From Sporosarcina cascadiensis (GTDB lineage Bacteria; Bacillota; Bacilli; Bacillales_A; Planococcaceae), in assembly GCF_009650995.1 (NCBI RefSeq), contig NZ_WHVV01000009.1, forward strand, positions 62,001-126,000: DNA of 64,000 nucleotides, read 5' to 3'. The position numbers and the translations under genes were made by a program. Every line of letters begins with the position of its first letter. Positions within the stretch are counted from its first letter, which is position 1. Positions 35,186 through 45,100 of the stretch are shown here, piece by piece. The notes under the pieces were generated by a model. It was not told the origin of the DNA. It saw only the letters and a program-made list of their open reading frames with translations, and ran no database searches.

Positions 35186-35723
35186 ACGTACAGTATGGTT
35201 CTTAACATTACTCAGTCTGGTTGCAGTCATCTCGATCTACTACGTGAAGAAAGAGGCGCCGATGCCGTTTGACGGAATAGCGATCTTCACGAAAGAAACA
35301 AAAGACGCAACCAAGCTATTGGAAAAGGAAGGAAAAACAGACGAAGTGAAACCGGTTTTTGCCGAGTCATATATTTTCCAGGACATGAGAATGGAAGTAC
35401 GCAACGAGCGTAGCGAAATGGTGGAACAGCTAACAACAAAAATGACTTCTTCAGATTATACAGCAGAACAAAAGAATGAAATTTTCAACGAAATTGCAGA
35501 GCTGAGAAAAGTCAGTTCAACTGAAGCGTTGATGGAAATGCAGATTGCAGCACTTGGCTATCCGGAAGTATTCGTCCGTACAGAAGAAGATCGTGTGAAT
35601 GTCACAGTTCTGTCAAATGAAAGCCACTCCACGAAAATGGCGGATGAAATTACTCAGTATGTCATGTCAAGCTGGGATGGTGCACAAACAGTAAAAGTGG
35701 ATTTTGCTGAGCCGAAACAATAA
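35172..35723 (+). CDS. spoIIIAH: Stage III sporulation protein AH
   Basis: This 183-residue mother-cell protein has a single N-terminal helix (7-25) and a YscJ/FliF-like domain (about 95-180; ALGYPEVFVRTEEDRVNVTV) that binds forespore SpoIIQ. TTG start behind AAAAGGGGG. It is slightly shorter than the B. subtilis protein (about 218). It ends the operon, followed by a terminator. Confidence 0.88.
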   Translation: MKTNKRTVWFLTLLSLVAVISIYYVKKEAPMPFDGIAIFTKETKDATKLLEKEGKTDEVKPVFAESYIFQDMRMEVRNERSEMVEQLTTKMTSSDYTAEQKNEIFNEIAELRKVSSTEALMEMQIAALGYPEVFVRTEEDRVNVTVLSNESHSTKMADEITQYVMSSWDGAQTVKVDFAEPKQ

Positions 35724-35730
35724 TCGACCA

Positions 35731-35762
35731 AGCCGGAAGCAATTTAGCTTCCGGCTTTTTTA
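35731..35762 (+). terminator. spoIIIA operon terminator
   Basis: A 10-bp stem AGCCGGAAGC / GCTTCCGGCT (35731-35740 with 35747-35756) is followed by six Ts. Confidence 0.9.
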
Positions 35763-35793
35763 TGCAGGTTTTTACAGAATAATTATGGCTCAA

Positions 35794-36483
35794 CACCAAA
35801 TTCTGTTCTTGACAACCTGTCACATGTGTATTGCGAAAATCTTGTTGCAGTTTAAACCCGCTTCGGCGCTGGGGGATTGCCTTACGCTGTGAGCCTACTG
35901 GCGAAGAACATGCCAGCAGTCTCACAGCAACGGCCGACCCCGCAGTTGCGCCTTCGCTGGTATATGGAATATATGTCATGTTGTTTTTTGGCAGAATAGC
36001 ACCGCACCTCTCGTAGTAATCTCAAATAGTACGCTCATACTGCCACTCACGCATAAAGTCTTGAAACACCAGCCAGTGTACCGTAGTGGAAGGCAACTTA
36101 AGTACGCCGACAGGTGCCTTAATTTCTGCAAAAATCACAGAAATACGACAAAACGAACCCTACGCTGTTCGCTTGGCAACGGTTGCATGACTCACTTCGT
36201 GTGAGCCCGCGATTAACCACTCCGGGGAGGATCAGCCTGACAGGTAAGACTACTTGCGGGAGCAAAGCGAGAGCCGTCAAGAAGAACGGCTTTTGCGAGT
36301 AAAAGCGAAGCGTTAGGAGCACAACTTTGCACTTCAAGTTGGCTTACCGCGGGCCCTCCGGAACGCGTCCGCCTGGAACGCAGGGAAACGGTATCTTCTC
36401 ACTTACCATCCTATACTGCGCCATCACAGTCAAATCTCAAACTGCTCATGAAATAAACTGTCAAGCACATGTTTTGATGAAGA
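35794..36483. repeat. Dispersed non-coding repeat, copy A
   Basis: This 690-base GC-richer block sits between the spoIIIA terminator and accB. It shares long stretches with 59240-59883: the left end TTGCGAAAAT...CGGCGCTGGGGGATTGCC, the middle CCGACCCCGCAGTTGCGCC, the pair GGTAAG / CTTACC, CCGCGGGCCCTCC, CGCGTCCGCCTGGAACGCAG and the right end ACTGTCAAGCACATGTT. Compared with copy B it carries two extra segments (about 36094-36222 and 36271-36334). Stops and indels in all frames argue against coding. I cannot name the family with certainty. Confidence 0.85.
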
Positions 36484-36613
36484 CCCATAATTATTGTGTA
36501 AACTATTATGTCTGACAGGATAACATATAGTCGCGTATAATTATTCATTTTACTAAATTTAGGAATTACAGGATAAATATTCATCCAATAAAGAATTATT
36601 TACGATTTTACTA

Positions 36614-36642
36614 TTCCAAATTTATTGCAAAACGTCTATCAT
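36614..36642 (+). promoter_or_regulatory. accB promoter
   Basis: TTCCAA (36614-36619), a 17-base spacer and TATCAT (36637-36642) lie 42 bases before accB in a strongly AT-rich leader (36490-36680) that holds nothing else I can support. Confidence 0.5.
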
Positions 36643-36683
36643 AGTAAAGGATAGAAAGAATATAACAGTCAGGAGAATCAGAT

Positions 36684-37178
36684 ATGATGAAAATTCAAGA
36701 AATTCGCGAAATTATCAAACTGATCGATCAATCATCCATTCAAAAATTCACGTTTGAATCAGACGGCGGGAAAATTAAACTTGAAAAAAATTCCGGGCAA
36801 ACGCTTACAGCAGTTTCCGAAGCGCCTGCTGCAAAGGCAGCTCCGGCACCACAAGCACCGGCAGCTCCTGCGGCACCTGCTCCGGTACAGGAAGCTCCTC
36901 AGCAAGCAGCTCCTGCTGAAGTGGCAGAAGATACATCGCTTCATAAAATCACATCTCCTATGGTCGGTACGTATTATCAGGCTTCTTCACCAGATGTAGC
37001 GGCTTATGTTAAAAAAGGTGACAAAGTAACACCTGAGTCAATCGTCTGTATCGTAGAAGCTATGAAATTATTTAATGAAATTGAATCAGAAGTATCCGGG
37101 GAAATCGTTGAAGTGTTAGTGCAGGACGGTCAACTTGTGGAATACGGACAACCTTTATTCCTTGTAAAAGAGAACTAA
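36684..37178 (+). CDS. accB: Biotin carboxyl carrier protein of acetyl-CoA carboxylase
   Basis: This 164-residue carrier of acetyl-CoA carboxylase holds biotin on Lys128 in [10 protein letters not shown]. The layout is N-terminal region (1-40), a flexible Ala/Pro linker (46-80) and the biotinyl domain (88-164). CAGGAGA precedes the ATG pair. It lies 13 bases before accC and works with it to make carboxybiotin for malonyl-CoA, the extender for fatty acids. Confidence 0.97.
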   Translation: MMKIQEIREIIKLIDQSSIQKFTFESDGGKIKLEKNSGQTLTAVSEAPAAKAAPAPQAPAAPAAPAPVQEAPQQAAPAEVAEDTSLHKITSPMVGTYYQASSPDVAAYVKKGDKVTPESIVCIVEAMKLFNEIESEVSGEIVEVLVQDGQLVEYGQPLFLVKEN

Positions 37179-37191
37179 GGGGGAATTCTAA

Positions 37192-38538
37192 ATGAAAAAA
37201 GTATTAATCGCAAACCGCGGAGAAATTGCGGTACGGATCATTCGTGCTTGTAAGGAAATGGGCATTGCAACGGTTGCGGTCTATTCTGAAGCCGATCAGG
37301 ATGCACTGCACGTTCAGCTGGCTGATGAAGCTTATTGCATCGGGCCGCGTCTTTCAACAGACAGTTATCTGAATTTCTCCAACATCATCAGTCTGGCGAA
37401 AGCAACGGACTGTGACGGAATTCACCCGGGCTACGGCTTCCTGGCAGAGAACGCAAGCTTTGCAGAATTATGTGAAGAAGTGAACATTGAATTTATAGGT
37501 CCTACTTCGGAAGCGATTGCAAAGATGGGAACAAAAGATGTTGCCCGTAATACAATGCAGGATGCAGGCGTTCCAATCGTTCCTGGATCAGATGGAATAG
37601 TCGATGATGCAGATCATGCGCTTGAAGTGGCAAGAGGCATCGGTTTCCCTGTTATTATCAAAGCGACAGCAGGCGGCGGCGGTAAAGGAATCCGTGTTGC
37701 ACGCGACGAAGAAGAACTTGTGAAGGGCGTCAAAATCACCCAAAAAGAAGCAGCTGCTGCTTTTGGCAATCCAGGCGTCTATCTTGAAAAATATATCGAA
37801 GTGTTTCGCCACGTAGAAGTACAAGTACTCGCTGATAAATTCGGCAACACGATCCATTTAGGTGAACGTGACTGTTCGATTCAGCGCCGTATGCAGAAAC
37901 TCGTGGAAGAAGCTCCTTCACCAGCGCTTACTCCCGAGTTGCGCAAGCAAATGGGCGATGCAGCAGTAAAGGCTGCAGAAGCGGTGAATTATCGCGGTGC
38001 AGGTACAGTGGAATTCATTTTCGACCATATTAATCAAAAATTCTATTTCATGGAAATGAATACAAGGATCCAAGTTGAGCATCCCGTGACAGAAATGATC
38101 ACAGGAATTGATTTGATTCAGCAGCAGCTTAAAGTGGCTTCTGGAGAAAAATTATCAATGAAGCAAAAAGATATCAAATTTAACGGGTGGTCCATTGAAT
38201 GCCGGATCAACGCGGAAAATCCAGAGAAAAACTTCATGCCGTCACCAGGACAGGTAACGATGTACTTACCGCCGGGCGGATTTGGCGTGCGGGTGGATTC
38301 AGCAGTGTATCCGGGTTATGCCATTCCTCCGTTTTACGACTCTATGGTCGCGAAACTGATCGTTCATGCCGATACACGTGAGCAAGCGGTCGCTCGGATG
38401 AAACGTGCACTGGATGAATTCGTAGTGGAAGGCGTCCGCACAACGATTCCATTCCATTCCAACTTAATGGATAATGAAGTGTTTCAATCAGGAGATTTTG
38501 ATACGAAGTTTTTAGAGAAATATGATGTCATGAAATAA
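37192..38538 (+). CDS. accC: Biotin carboxylase subunit of acetyl-CoA carboxylase
   Basis: This ATP-grasp enzyme of 448 residues carboxylates biotin on AccB using bicarbonate. It contains the start [18 protein letters not shown], the Gly-rich lid [10 protein letters not shown], and the catalytic stretch [19 protein letters not shown]. Length is standard. GGGG site before the ATG. It is followed by yqhY, as in B. subtilis. Confidence 0.98.
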   Translation: MKKVLIANRGEIAVRIIRACKEMGIATVAVYSEADQDALHVQLADEAYCIGPRLSTDSYLNFSNIISLAKATDCDGIHPGYGFLAENASFAELCEEVNIEFIGPTSEAIAKMGTKDVARNTMQDAGVPIVPGSDGIVDDADHALEVARGIGFPVIIKATAGGGGKGIRVARDEEELVKGVKITQKEAAAAFGNPGVYLEKYIEVFRHVEVQVLADKFGNTIHLGERDCSIQRRMQKLVEEAPSPALTPELRKQMGDAAVKAAEAVNYRGAGTVEFIFDHINQKFYFMEMNTRIQVEHPVTEMITGIDLIQQQLKVASGEKLSMKQKDIKFNGWSIECRINAENPEKNFMPSPGQVTMYLPPGGFGVRVDSAVYPGYAIPPFYDSMVAKLIVHADTREQAVARMKRALDEFVVEGVRTTIPFHSNLMDNEVFQSGDFDTKFLEKYDVMK

Positions 38539-38554
38539 TTGGAGGAGAATTGTA

Positions 38555-38941
38555 ATGGCTGAAAAAACAAATCCGTCATTTGTCGGGATGACTCCGTCTG
38601 GAGATGCCGTGCTTGGACGTGTCCAGCTGGCTCCTGAAGTGCTGGAAGTCATCATCGGCATTGCTGTGACTGAAGTCGGCGGCGTCGTTGCCACTCAAGG
38701 TAATTTTGCGACAGGTGTTGCAGAAAAATTGGGTAAAGTGATGTACGGCAAAGGTGTAAAGACCGAGTGGGCAGATGAAGGACTGAAAATCGATGTGTAC
38801 TGCATTATCGAGTATGGCCATTCCATTCCTACAGTTGCAGCTGAAATTCAGAGGGAAGTGCGTCAGGCAATTTACCACATGACTTCACTCACCACTCACG
38901 AAGTAAATGTCCATATTACCGGCATTCAATTCGACGAGTAA
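38555..38941 (+). CDS. yqhY: Asp23/Gls24-family protein (YqhY)
   Basis: This 128-residue protein of the Asp23 fold has the features GRVQLAPEVLEVIIGIAVTEVGGV and VNVHITGIQF. In B. subtilis yqhY is part of the accBC operon and its loss strongly disturbs fatty-acid synthesis, suggesting control of acetyl-CoA carboxylase. It follows accC by 16 bases with GGAGGAGA upstream and ends with a terminator. Confidence 0.92.
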   Translation: MAEKTNPSFVGMTPSGDAVLGRVQLAPEVLEVIIGIAVTEVGGVVATQGNFATGVAEKLGKVMYGKGVKTEWADEGLKIDVYCIIEYGHSIPTVAAEIQREVRQAIYHMTSLTTHEVNVHITGIQFDE

Positions 38942-38952
38942 ACTATACGAAG

Positions 38953-38988
38953 AAAAACATTATCCTCATTCAGGATAATGTTTTTTTC
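38953..38988 (+). terminator. accBC-yqhY terminator
   Basis: A 13-bp stem AAAAACATTATCC / GGATAATGTTTTT (38953-38965 with 38973-38985) runs into further Ts. Confidence 0.9.
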
Positions 38989-39127
38989 GTCGAGTTGATT
39001 TGAAATGAAACAATAACCTGCGGATGCTCTTTGATCTTATCGATTAACCTTCATCGTTCGAAGATCCCCCACCTTTATAAATCCTTTCAAAATCGCTTGA
39101 TTCTACTAGTTCTTTTCGTTGTTTTTA

Positions 39128-39136
39128 TGCTATCAT
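39128..39136 (+). promoter_or_regulatory. Extended -10 promoter for nusB
   Basis: TGCTATCAT is an extended -10 about 38 bases before nusB. No clear -35 is seen. Confidence 0.4.
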
Positions 39137-39173
39137 TAGTTTTTGAAGATGCGCGGCAGAGGAGACCAGAAAT

Positions 39174-39548
39174 ATGAAACGACGAGAAGCACGTGAAAAA
39201 GCGATACAAACGCTATTTCAAATGGATAATAGTGAAATGAATGTTGACGAAGCAATCGGATATATAATCGATACACGGTCAGATGCTTTTTATGAACAGC
39301 TGGTACGCGGCACAGCTGAGCATATAACAGAAATTGATGAAAAAATCACAAATAACATGGAAAACTGGTCAATCGACAGACTTCCGAAAATCGAACGGAC
39401 CGTACTGCGTCTTGCAGTTTATGAACTGCTCTACAATGATGAAGTGCCAAACCGAGTCGTTTTAAACGAAGCGATTGAACTTTGCAAAACGTTCGGCGAT
39501 GAAAAATCAGGTCGCTTTGTGAACGGAGTATTATCAAAATTCAACTGA
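39174..39548 (+). CDS. nusB: Transcription antitermination factor NusB
   Basis: This 124-residue all-helical RNA-binding protein with NusE (S10) binds BoxA in rRNA transcripts. It starts MKRREAREKAIQTLFQMD and contains NYELLYNDEVPNRVVLNEAIELCKTFG-like family motifs and the C-terminal KSGRFVNGVLSKF. AGGAGA precedes the ATG. The downstream gene folD starts 42 bases later. Confidence 0.96.
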   Translation: MKRREAREKAIQTLFQMDNSEMNVDEAIGYIIDTRSDAFYEQLVRGTAEHITEIDEKITNNMENWSIDRLPKIERTVLRLAVYELLYNDEVPNRVVLNEAIELCKTFGDEKSGRFVNGVLSKFN

Positions 39549-39590
39549 TTGTATGCAATACAAATAACAAAAACGTTTGGTGGGAAAATC

Positions 39591-40457
39591 ATGTCTAGTA
39601 AAAAAATCGATGGCAAAGCAATTGGACAAGAAATCCGAAATGAACTGAAAGAACAAGTGGCTTCTTTAGTGAAACAAGGCTGCCAACCTGGATTAGCAGT
39701 TATTTTAGTTGGCGAAAACCCAGCATCCCAGACATATGTGAAAAACAAAGAAAAGTCCAGTATAGAAGCAGGTATGAAATCAGAGTTGATTAAGATGCCG
39801 GATACGGTTTCTGAAGAAGAACTGTTAAATGAAGTAGAGAAGCTTAATCAGGATGACTCGATTGACGGTATTCTGGTACAACTTCCTCTACCAAAACATA
39901 TTGATGAAAACAAAGTAATCCGCGCAATCAGTCCGGAAAAAGACGTAGACGGTTTTCATCCGATGAATGTCGGGAAAATGCTGATCGGCCAGGAAACATT
40001 TCTTCCATGTACACCATACGGCATTATGCAATTGCTGGAACGTTCAGGCATTGAAATTGCCGGTAAGCATGCCGTCATCATCGGAAGAAGTAATATTGTA
40101 GGCAAGCCGATGGGACAGTTGCTGCTTCAAAAAGACGCCACCGTCACATACTGCCACTCACGTACAAAGGATTTGAAACATTTCACGAAACAGGCAGATA
40201 TCCTGATTGTCGCAATTGGAATCGCTAAATTCATCACCGACGATTACATCAAGGAAGGCGCTGTAGTCATCGATGTCGGTATGAACCGCGATGAAAACGG
40301 GAAACTTTGCGGTGACGTGGACTATGAGTCGGCAGAACAAACAGCCGGCGCTATAACACCTGTGCCGGGCGGAGTAGGCCCCATGACGATTACGATGCTG
40401 CTGAAGAATACCGTGGAGAGTGCAGAAAAAAAACTGAAAGACAACAACAAGAACTAA
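39591..40457 (+). CDS. folD: Bifunctional methylenetetrahydrofolate dehydrogenase/cyclohydrolase FolD
   Basis: This 288-residue enzyme links 5,10-methylene-THF to 10-formyl-THF. It has the conserved [14 protein letters not shown] (catalytic Tyr and Lys), [14 protein letters not shown], the NADP motif [14 protein letters not shown] and [17 protein letters not shown] at 39591 is chosen since the frame opening at 39549 is not part of the family start. It uses the methylene-THF made by the glycine cleavage system encoded in this window. Confidence 0.97.
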   Translation: MSSKKIDGKAIGQEIRNELKEQVASLVKQGCQPGLAVILVGENPASQTYVKNKEKSSIEAGMKSELIKMPDTVSEEELLNEVEKLNQDDSIDGILVQLPLPKHIDENKVIRAISPEKDVDGFHPMNVGKMLIGQETFLPCTPYGIMQLLERSGIEIAGKHAVIIGRSNIVGKPMGQLLLQKDATVTYCHSRTKDLKHFTKQADILIVAIGIAKFITDDYIKEGAVVIDVGMNRDENGKLCGDVDYESAEQTAGAITPVPGGVGPMTITMLLKNTVESAEKKLKDNNKN

Positions 40458-40480
40458 CCGATATTCAATACACTTTACCG

Positions 40481-40512
40481 GGAGACGCCTGATACAAGGC
40501 GCCTCTCTATTC
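40481..40512 (+). terminator. Weak hairpin between folD and xseA
   Basis: GAGACGCC / GGCGCCTC (around 40483-40507) pairs with one bulge and is followed by a short T-rich run. It may attenuate rather than stop transcription. Confidence 0.4.
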
Positions 40513-40534
40513 ATAAAAGGGCAGGTGACCATGC

Positions 40535-41887
40535 ATGTCCAGTCAAACTTTTTTAACCGTTCAAGCGCTGACAAAGTATGTCAAACGTAAATTTGATGCA
40601 GATCCTCATCTGCGGAACGTCTATGTAAAAGGTGAATTATCCAACGTAAAGCTTCATCCGTCAGGACATATTTACTTTACACTAAAAGACGACAAGACAA
40701 GAATTCAGGCAGCCATGTTCCGTTCCCGTTCCGCTGTATTGCAGTTTAAACCTGAAAACGGCATGAATGTGCTGATAACAGGTGACGTGACAGTGTATGA
40801 AACGGCAGGAAGCTATCAGCTCTACGCTCAAACTATGGAACCAGACGGTATTGGTGCACTCTTCCTGGCATTTGAACAGTTGAAAAAGAAGCTGCAGCAG
40901 GAAGGATTGTTTGAACAGCGTTTCAAGCAGCAGATTCCGCCGCTGCCCCGGACAATCGGCATTGTGACAGCTGAGTCAGGCGCGGCACTGCGCGATATGT
41001 ATTCTACAATCACGCGCCGATATCCGATGGCTGAAATGATCCTGTTTCCTGCATTGGTGCAAGGACGCACAGCCGCTCCCTCCATTGTCAAAGCGATTGA
41101 ACAGGCCAATAAAACGCCAAATATCGACGTACTGATAGTCGGAAGAGGCGGCGGATCTATTGAAGATTTATGGGCATTTAATGAAGAAGAAGTAGCCAGG
41201 GCCATTTTCTCCAGCAGAATCCCCATTATCAGTGCAGTCGGACACGAAACGGATACGACAATTGCAGACTATGCTGCGGATCTCCGGGCTCCCACTCCGA
41301 CAGCTGCGGCAGAAATGGCGGTTCCGGATCAACTGCAGTTAATGCATCATCTGAACAACAGGCAGCGTACCCTCTTCACAACAGTTCAGAATTTGCTGAG
41401 ACAGCAAAGCAAACGGCTGGAAACAGCGGTATCTGCCTATCCTTTACAGTACCCGGATAGATTGTACCGGCCGTTTATTGAAAAGTTGGAAATGCTTGAT
41501 GACCGTTTGCGCCGTAACAGTGAGCAAGCTGTTGCGAAAAAAAGAATGGTGTTTAACCAGTTGCATGCAGGCTTTCAATATTACACCCCCCTCCGGCGAA
41601 TTCAGCTGGAACAGCAGCAAACACAGCAGCTGAAAATGCGTGTTGACCGGGCGGCGGAGCAAATTGTAAAGCAGCAGCAACAACGATTCATTTCACTTAT
41701 GCGTATGATGCAGGCATTGAATCCTCTTCAGATAATGGAGAGAGGTTTTTCCATAGCCTATCAAGAAGATGAAGTCGTAAAATCTGTCCATGAGCTGACA
41801 GCCGGGCAGCCTCTGACCCTCCGATTGACAGACGGAAAAGTTGAGACAACGGTGGAAAACATTATTCCCAAGGAGGTCGAGAAGTGA
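40535..41887 (+). CDS. xseA: Exodeoxyribonuclease VII large subunit
   Basis: This 450-residue catalytic subunit of exonuclease VII degrades single-stranded DNA from both ends. It has an N-terminal OB-fold (about 5-100; VKGELSNVKLHPSGHIYFTLKD), a catalytic part with GRGGGSIEDLWAFNEE and a long coiled coil (about 260-400) that binds XseB. The ATG follows GCAGGTGA. It overlaps xseB at TGATG. Confidence 0.97.
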   Translation: MSSQTFLTVQALTKYVKRKFDADPHLRNVYVKGELSNVKLHPSGHIYFTLKDDKTRIQAAMFRSRSAVLQFKPENGMNVLITGDVTVYETAGSYQLYAQTMEPDGIGALFLAFEQLKKKLQQEGLFEQRFKQQIPPLPRTIGIVTAESGAALRDMYSTITRRYPMAEMILFPALVQGRTAAPSIVKAIEQANKTPNIDVLIVGRGGGSIEDLWAFNEEEVARAIFSSRIPIISAVGHETDTTIADYAADLRAPTPTAAAEMAVPDQLQLMHHLNNRQRTLFTTVQNLLRQQSKRLETAVSAYPLQYPDRLYRPFIEKLEMLDDRLRRNSEQAVAKKRMVFNQLHAGFQYYTPLRRIQLEQQQTQQLKMRVDRAAEQIVKQQQQRFISLMRMMQALNPLQIMERGFSIAYQEDEVVKSVHELTAGQPLTLRLTDGKVETTVENIIPKEVEK

Positions 41888-42129
41888 TGGCCGAAGAAAA
41901 AGAAATGCAATTCGAACAGGCGATGCATCAATTGGAAGAAATCGTACAAAAGCTTGAAGCAGGAGAGGCCCCTTTAGAAGATACGATCACTCTGTATCAA
42001 CAAGGAATGGAACTCTCTGCATTCTGCCAAAAGAAATTGCAGAATGCAGAAAAGCAATTGATTCGAATGATGGATCAGGAAGGTAATGAAACACCATTTG
42101 ATCCGACAGCAGGTGAACCGAATGAATGA
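41887..42129 (+). CDS. xseB: Exodeoxyribonuclease VII small subunit
   Basis: This 80-residue helical subunit binds the XseA coiled coil in several copies. It contains FEQAMHQLEEIVQKLEAGEAPLEDTITLYQQGMEL, the family signature. The ATG at 41887 overlaps the xseA stop (TGATG) with AAGGAGG 9 bases upstream. It overlaps ispA by 8 bases. Confidence 0.96.
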   Translation: MAEEKEMQFEQAMHQLEEIVQKLEAGEAPLEDTITLYQQGMELSAFCQKKLQNAEKQLIRMMDQEGNETPFDPTAGEPNE

Positions 42130-43006
42130 AAAACTGAAAGTATTCATCGACAGGAACATTCCCGAAATTGAAAGAGAACTGACAAATCAGCTAGCTAAGT
42201 CTGATATCCCGGCTATTTTACACGAATCCATGACGTATTCAGTGGAAGCCGGCGGTAAACGAATTCGACCTCTTTTAGTTCTCGCTGTTTTAGCAGATTT
42301 GCAAAAAGACTCGGCAGATGCATTGCGAGTGGCTGCTGCTGTTGAATTGATACATACATATTCTTTGATCCATGATGATCTTCCATGCATGGATGATGAT
42401 GATTTTAGAAGAGGAAAACCGACTAACCATAAGAAGTTTGGTGAAGACGTCGCGACGCTGGCAGGAGACGCAATGCAGGCACTCGCATTTGGCGCGTTGT
42501 CTGAACTGAGAGAAACGCCGGCTGAGGATGCTATTGAATTAGTCGGTTTATTGGCTAAAGCATCAGGAGCGCAGGGAATGGTAAAAGGTCAGGTGCTCGA
42601 TATGAAAGGTGAACAACAGCTGCTTCCTTTGAAAGAGCTGGAAGAAGTTCATATTCATAAAACAGGTGCGCTGTTATCTTTTTGCGTCGATGCGGGAGCT
42701 GTACTGGCACACGCGACAGATGAACAACGGAAATATTTGTCTGTGTTCTCACGCAATATTGGATTAGCTTTCCAAATTCAAGATGATATCTTAGATGTGA
42801 CAGCAACAACTGAAGAGCTGGGCAAACCGGCCAACAGTGATACATCGAGTGAAAAGTCCACCTATCCTTCATTGCTTGGACTGGACGGAGCCCAAAAGCA
42901 ATTGAAGGATCGCCATGAACAGGCAATACACGCCTTACGTGCAATTGATTTGGACCAGTCGATTCTGCATCTTCTTGCGGACTATATTATTGAACGAAAA
43001 AAGTAA
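42122..43006 (+). CDS. ispA: Farnesyl diphosphate synthase (polyprenyl synthetase)
   Basis: This cytoplasmic enzyme builds farnesyl diphosphate from IPP and DMAPP. The 294 residues have both Asp-rich motifs: DDLPCMDDDDFRRG (first) and QIQDDILDVT (second). The ATG at 42122 lies inside the end of xseB. It is followed by dxs, the entry step of the MEP pathway, so terpenoid supply genes are adjacent as in B. subtilis (yqiD-dxs). Confidence 0.94.
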   Translation: MNEKLKVFIDRNIPEIERELTNQLAKSDIPAILHESMTYSVEAGGKRIRPLLVLAVLADLQKDSADALRVAAAVELIHTYSLIHDDLPCMDDDDFRRGKPTNHKKFGEDVATLAGDAMQALAFGALSELRETPAEDAIELVGLLAKASGAQGMVKGQVLDMKGEQQLLPLKELEEVHIHKTGALLSFCVDAGAVLAHATDEQRKYLSVFSRNIGLAFQIQDDILDVTATTEELGKPANSDTSSEKSTYPSLLGLDGAQKQLKDRHEQAIHALRAIDLDQSILHLLADYIIERKK

Positions 43007-43021
43007 AAGCAGACCATTATA

Positions 43022-43050
43022 TTTGTGTCGGCTGATGTTACTGTTATAAT
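43022..43050 (+). promoter_or_regulatory. Candidate dxs promoter
   Basis: TTTGTG (43022-43027), a 17-base spacer and TATAAT (43045-43050) with a TGT just before (extended -10). It would give a leader of about 145 bases that contains a hairpin CTAAGC / GCTTAG (43121-43126 with 43138-43143). No known riboswitch pattern is seen in the leader. Confidence 0.5.
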
Positions 43051-43201
43051 GTAGAAAACAAAACAATACCTGCAGAGTCGGATGGTTAAAAAACACGGTG
43101 TTCTCATTTGGATATTTCGTCTAAGCTATTGTATACGGCTTAGTGCAATTGTCTGTGCATTACAGAATGAATTACTTACTTGGTGAAGGTGTGTGATCTC
43201 G

Positions 43202-45100
43202 ATGGATCTTACAAAGATTACTAATCCATCTTTTGTGAAAGAGCTCAATAAAGAACAATTACTGAAGCTGGCTGAAGATATCCGCCATTTCTTAATTGAA
43301 AATTTATCGGTGACAGGCGGCCATATCGGTCCCAACCTGGGCGTTGTGGAATTGACAATTGCCTTGCACCGAATTTTCGACAGCCCGGCAGATAAAATTT
43401 TATGGGATGTTGGACATCAGTCATATGTCCATAAAATTTTAACGGGACGTGCAGGAGAATTTGAGACTCTACGTAAATATAAAGGTTTGAGCGGTTTCCC
43501 GAAGATGTCGGAAAGCATCCATGATGTATGGGAGACCGGACATAGTTCTACCTCTCTGTCGGCAGCTATGGGAATGGCTGCTGCAAGAGATATAAAACAT
43601 GAAAAAAGTTATGTGATTCCTGTGATTGGGGACGGTGCATTGACTGGCGGCATGGCTCTTGAAGCACTGAATCATATCGGTCATGAAAAAACGAATCTTA
43701 CAGTTATCTTAAATGACAATGAAATGTCGATCGCACCGAACGTGGGCGCCCTTCATTCGATTTTAGGGAAATTGCGTACAGCGGGTAAATATAATAATGT
43801 TAAAGAAGAGCTGGAATTCATTATGCGGAAGATTCCGGCAGTGGGCGGAAAAGTCGCAGATGCAGCTGAACGTGTAAAAGACAGCCTGAAATACTTAGTC
43901 GTCAATGGCGTATTCTTTGAAGAGCTTGGTTTTACGTATCTTGGCCCAATTGACGGTCATGATTTCGCTGAACTGGAACGCTCTCTTCAGTATGCAAAGA
44001 AAATGGAGGGGCCGGTGCTTCTTCATGTCATTACGAAAAAAGGCAAAGGCTACAGCCCTGCGGAGATGGACAAAATCGGTACTTGGCACGGAACAGGTCC
44101 TTATAAGATTGAGACAGGTGATTTCGTCAAATCTCCTGTAAAAGGTCCTGCTTGGAGTGCGTTAGTTTCTGAAACAGTCCGTAAATTAGCGAGGAAAGAC
44201 CGCAGAATCGTTGCGATTACACCTGCGATGCCTGTTGGCAGTAAGCTTGAATCGTTTGCAGCAGAATTCCCGGACCGCTTTTTCGATGTGGGAATAGCTG
44301 AGCAGCACGCTGCTACTATGGCAGCAGGTCTTGCAGCCACTGGCATGAAACCGTTCCTGGCGATTTACTCTACATTCCTGCAGCGAGCATACGATCAGAT
44401 GCTGCATGATATTACACGACAGAAACTGAACGTCTTTATTGGCATAGACCGTGCCGGACTGGTTGGTGCGGACGGTGATACTCATCACGGTGTCTTTGAC
44501 ATCGCATTCCTGCGCCATATGCCGAATCTGGTAATCATGATGCCTAAAGATGAAAATGAAGGCCAGCATATGGTCAAGACCGCTTTGGAATACAATGAAG
44601 GCCCGATTGCTATGCGTTATCCTCGAGGAAATGGTTATGGGGTGCCGATGGATGAAGAGCTCCATACGATTCCAATCGGTACATGGGAAGTGCTGAAAGA
44701 AGGCAAGGATGCAACAATCCTGACATTCGGTACAACAATTCCAATGGCCTTCGCGGCGGCAGAACAGCTTAAAGAGCAAGGCAAAGAGGTATCGATTGTC
44801 AATGCGCGCTTTATTAAACCGCTGGATACCGATTTATTGGATGATCTGTTTGCTGGAGGAAAACCTATTATTACTATTGAAGAAGCAGTGCTGGCCGGCG
44901 GTTTCGGAAGCGCGGTTCTTGAATATGCAGAACAAGTTTCTCACACATCTACGATTATTGAACGAATCGGAATTCCTGATGAATTCATTGAACACGGAAA
45001 TGTTGACGAACTGTTAATGGAAATCCATATGACACCTGATCATGTAGCAGAAGTAACATTAGATGCACTGAAACAGGCTGCAGAAAGAGAAAAGGTATGA
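43202..45100 (+). CDS. dxs: 1-deoxy-D-xylulose-5-phosphate synthase
   Basis: This thiamine-diphosphate enzyme joins pyruvate and glyceraldehyde-3-phosphate, the first step of the MEP isoprenoid pathway. It has 632 residues; the ThDP motif [28 protein letters not shown] region, [13 protein letters not shown] and [15 protein letters not shown] are present. ATG at 43202 ([11 protein letters not shown]) with GAAGGTGTG about 10 bases upstream is preferred over GTG 43193. It overlaps tlyA by ATGA. Confidence 0.97.
   Translation: MDLTKITNPSFVKELNKEQLLKLAEDIRHFLIENLSVTGGHIGPNLGVVELTIALHRIFDSPADKILWDVGHQSYVHKILTGRAGEFETLRKYKGLSGFPKMSESIHDVWETGHSSTSLSAAMGMAAARDIKHEKSYVIPVIGDGALTGGMALEALNHIGHEKTNLTVILNDNEMSIAPNVGALHSILGKLRTAGKYNNVKEELEFIMRKIPAVGGKVADAAERVKDSLKYLVVNGVFFEELGFTYLGPIDGHDFAELERSLQYAKKMEGPVLLHVITKKGKGYSPAEMDKIGTWHGTGPYKIETGDFVKSPVKGPAWSALVSETVRKLARKDRRIVAITPAMPVGSKLESFAAEFPDRFFDVGIAEQHAATMAAGLAATGMKPFLAIYSTFLQRAYDQMLHDITRQKLNVFIGIDRAGLVGADGDTHHGVFDIAFLRHMPNLVIMMPKDENEGQHMVKTALEYNEGPIAMRYPRGNGYGVPMDEELHTIPIGTWEVLKEGKDATILTFGTTIPMAFAAAEQLKEQGKEVSIVNARFIKPLDTDLLDDLFAGGKPIITIEEAVLAGGFGSAVLEYAEQVSHTSTIIERIGIPDEFIEHGNVDELLMEIHMTPDHVAEVTLDALKQAAEREKV

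Noticed and set aside
35794..36483. Terminal inverted repeats of a MITE or IS element
   Set aside because: Only about 7 bases (CTTGACA / TGTCAAG) match in copy A and the match is weaker in copy B; no target duplication and no transposase frame.
36327..36515. Open frame of 62 codons within repeat copy A, similar to one at 59678-59896
   Set aside because: Similarity comes from the repeat DNA itself; lengths and frames break at indels between copies, and no ribosome site is seen.
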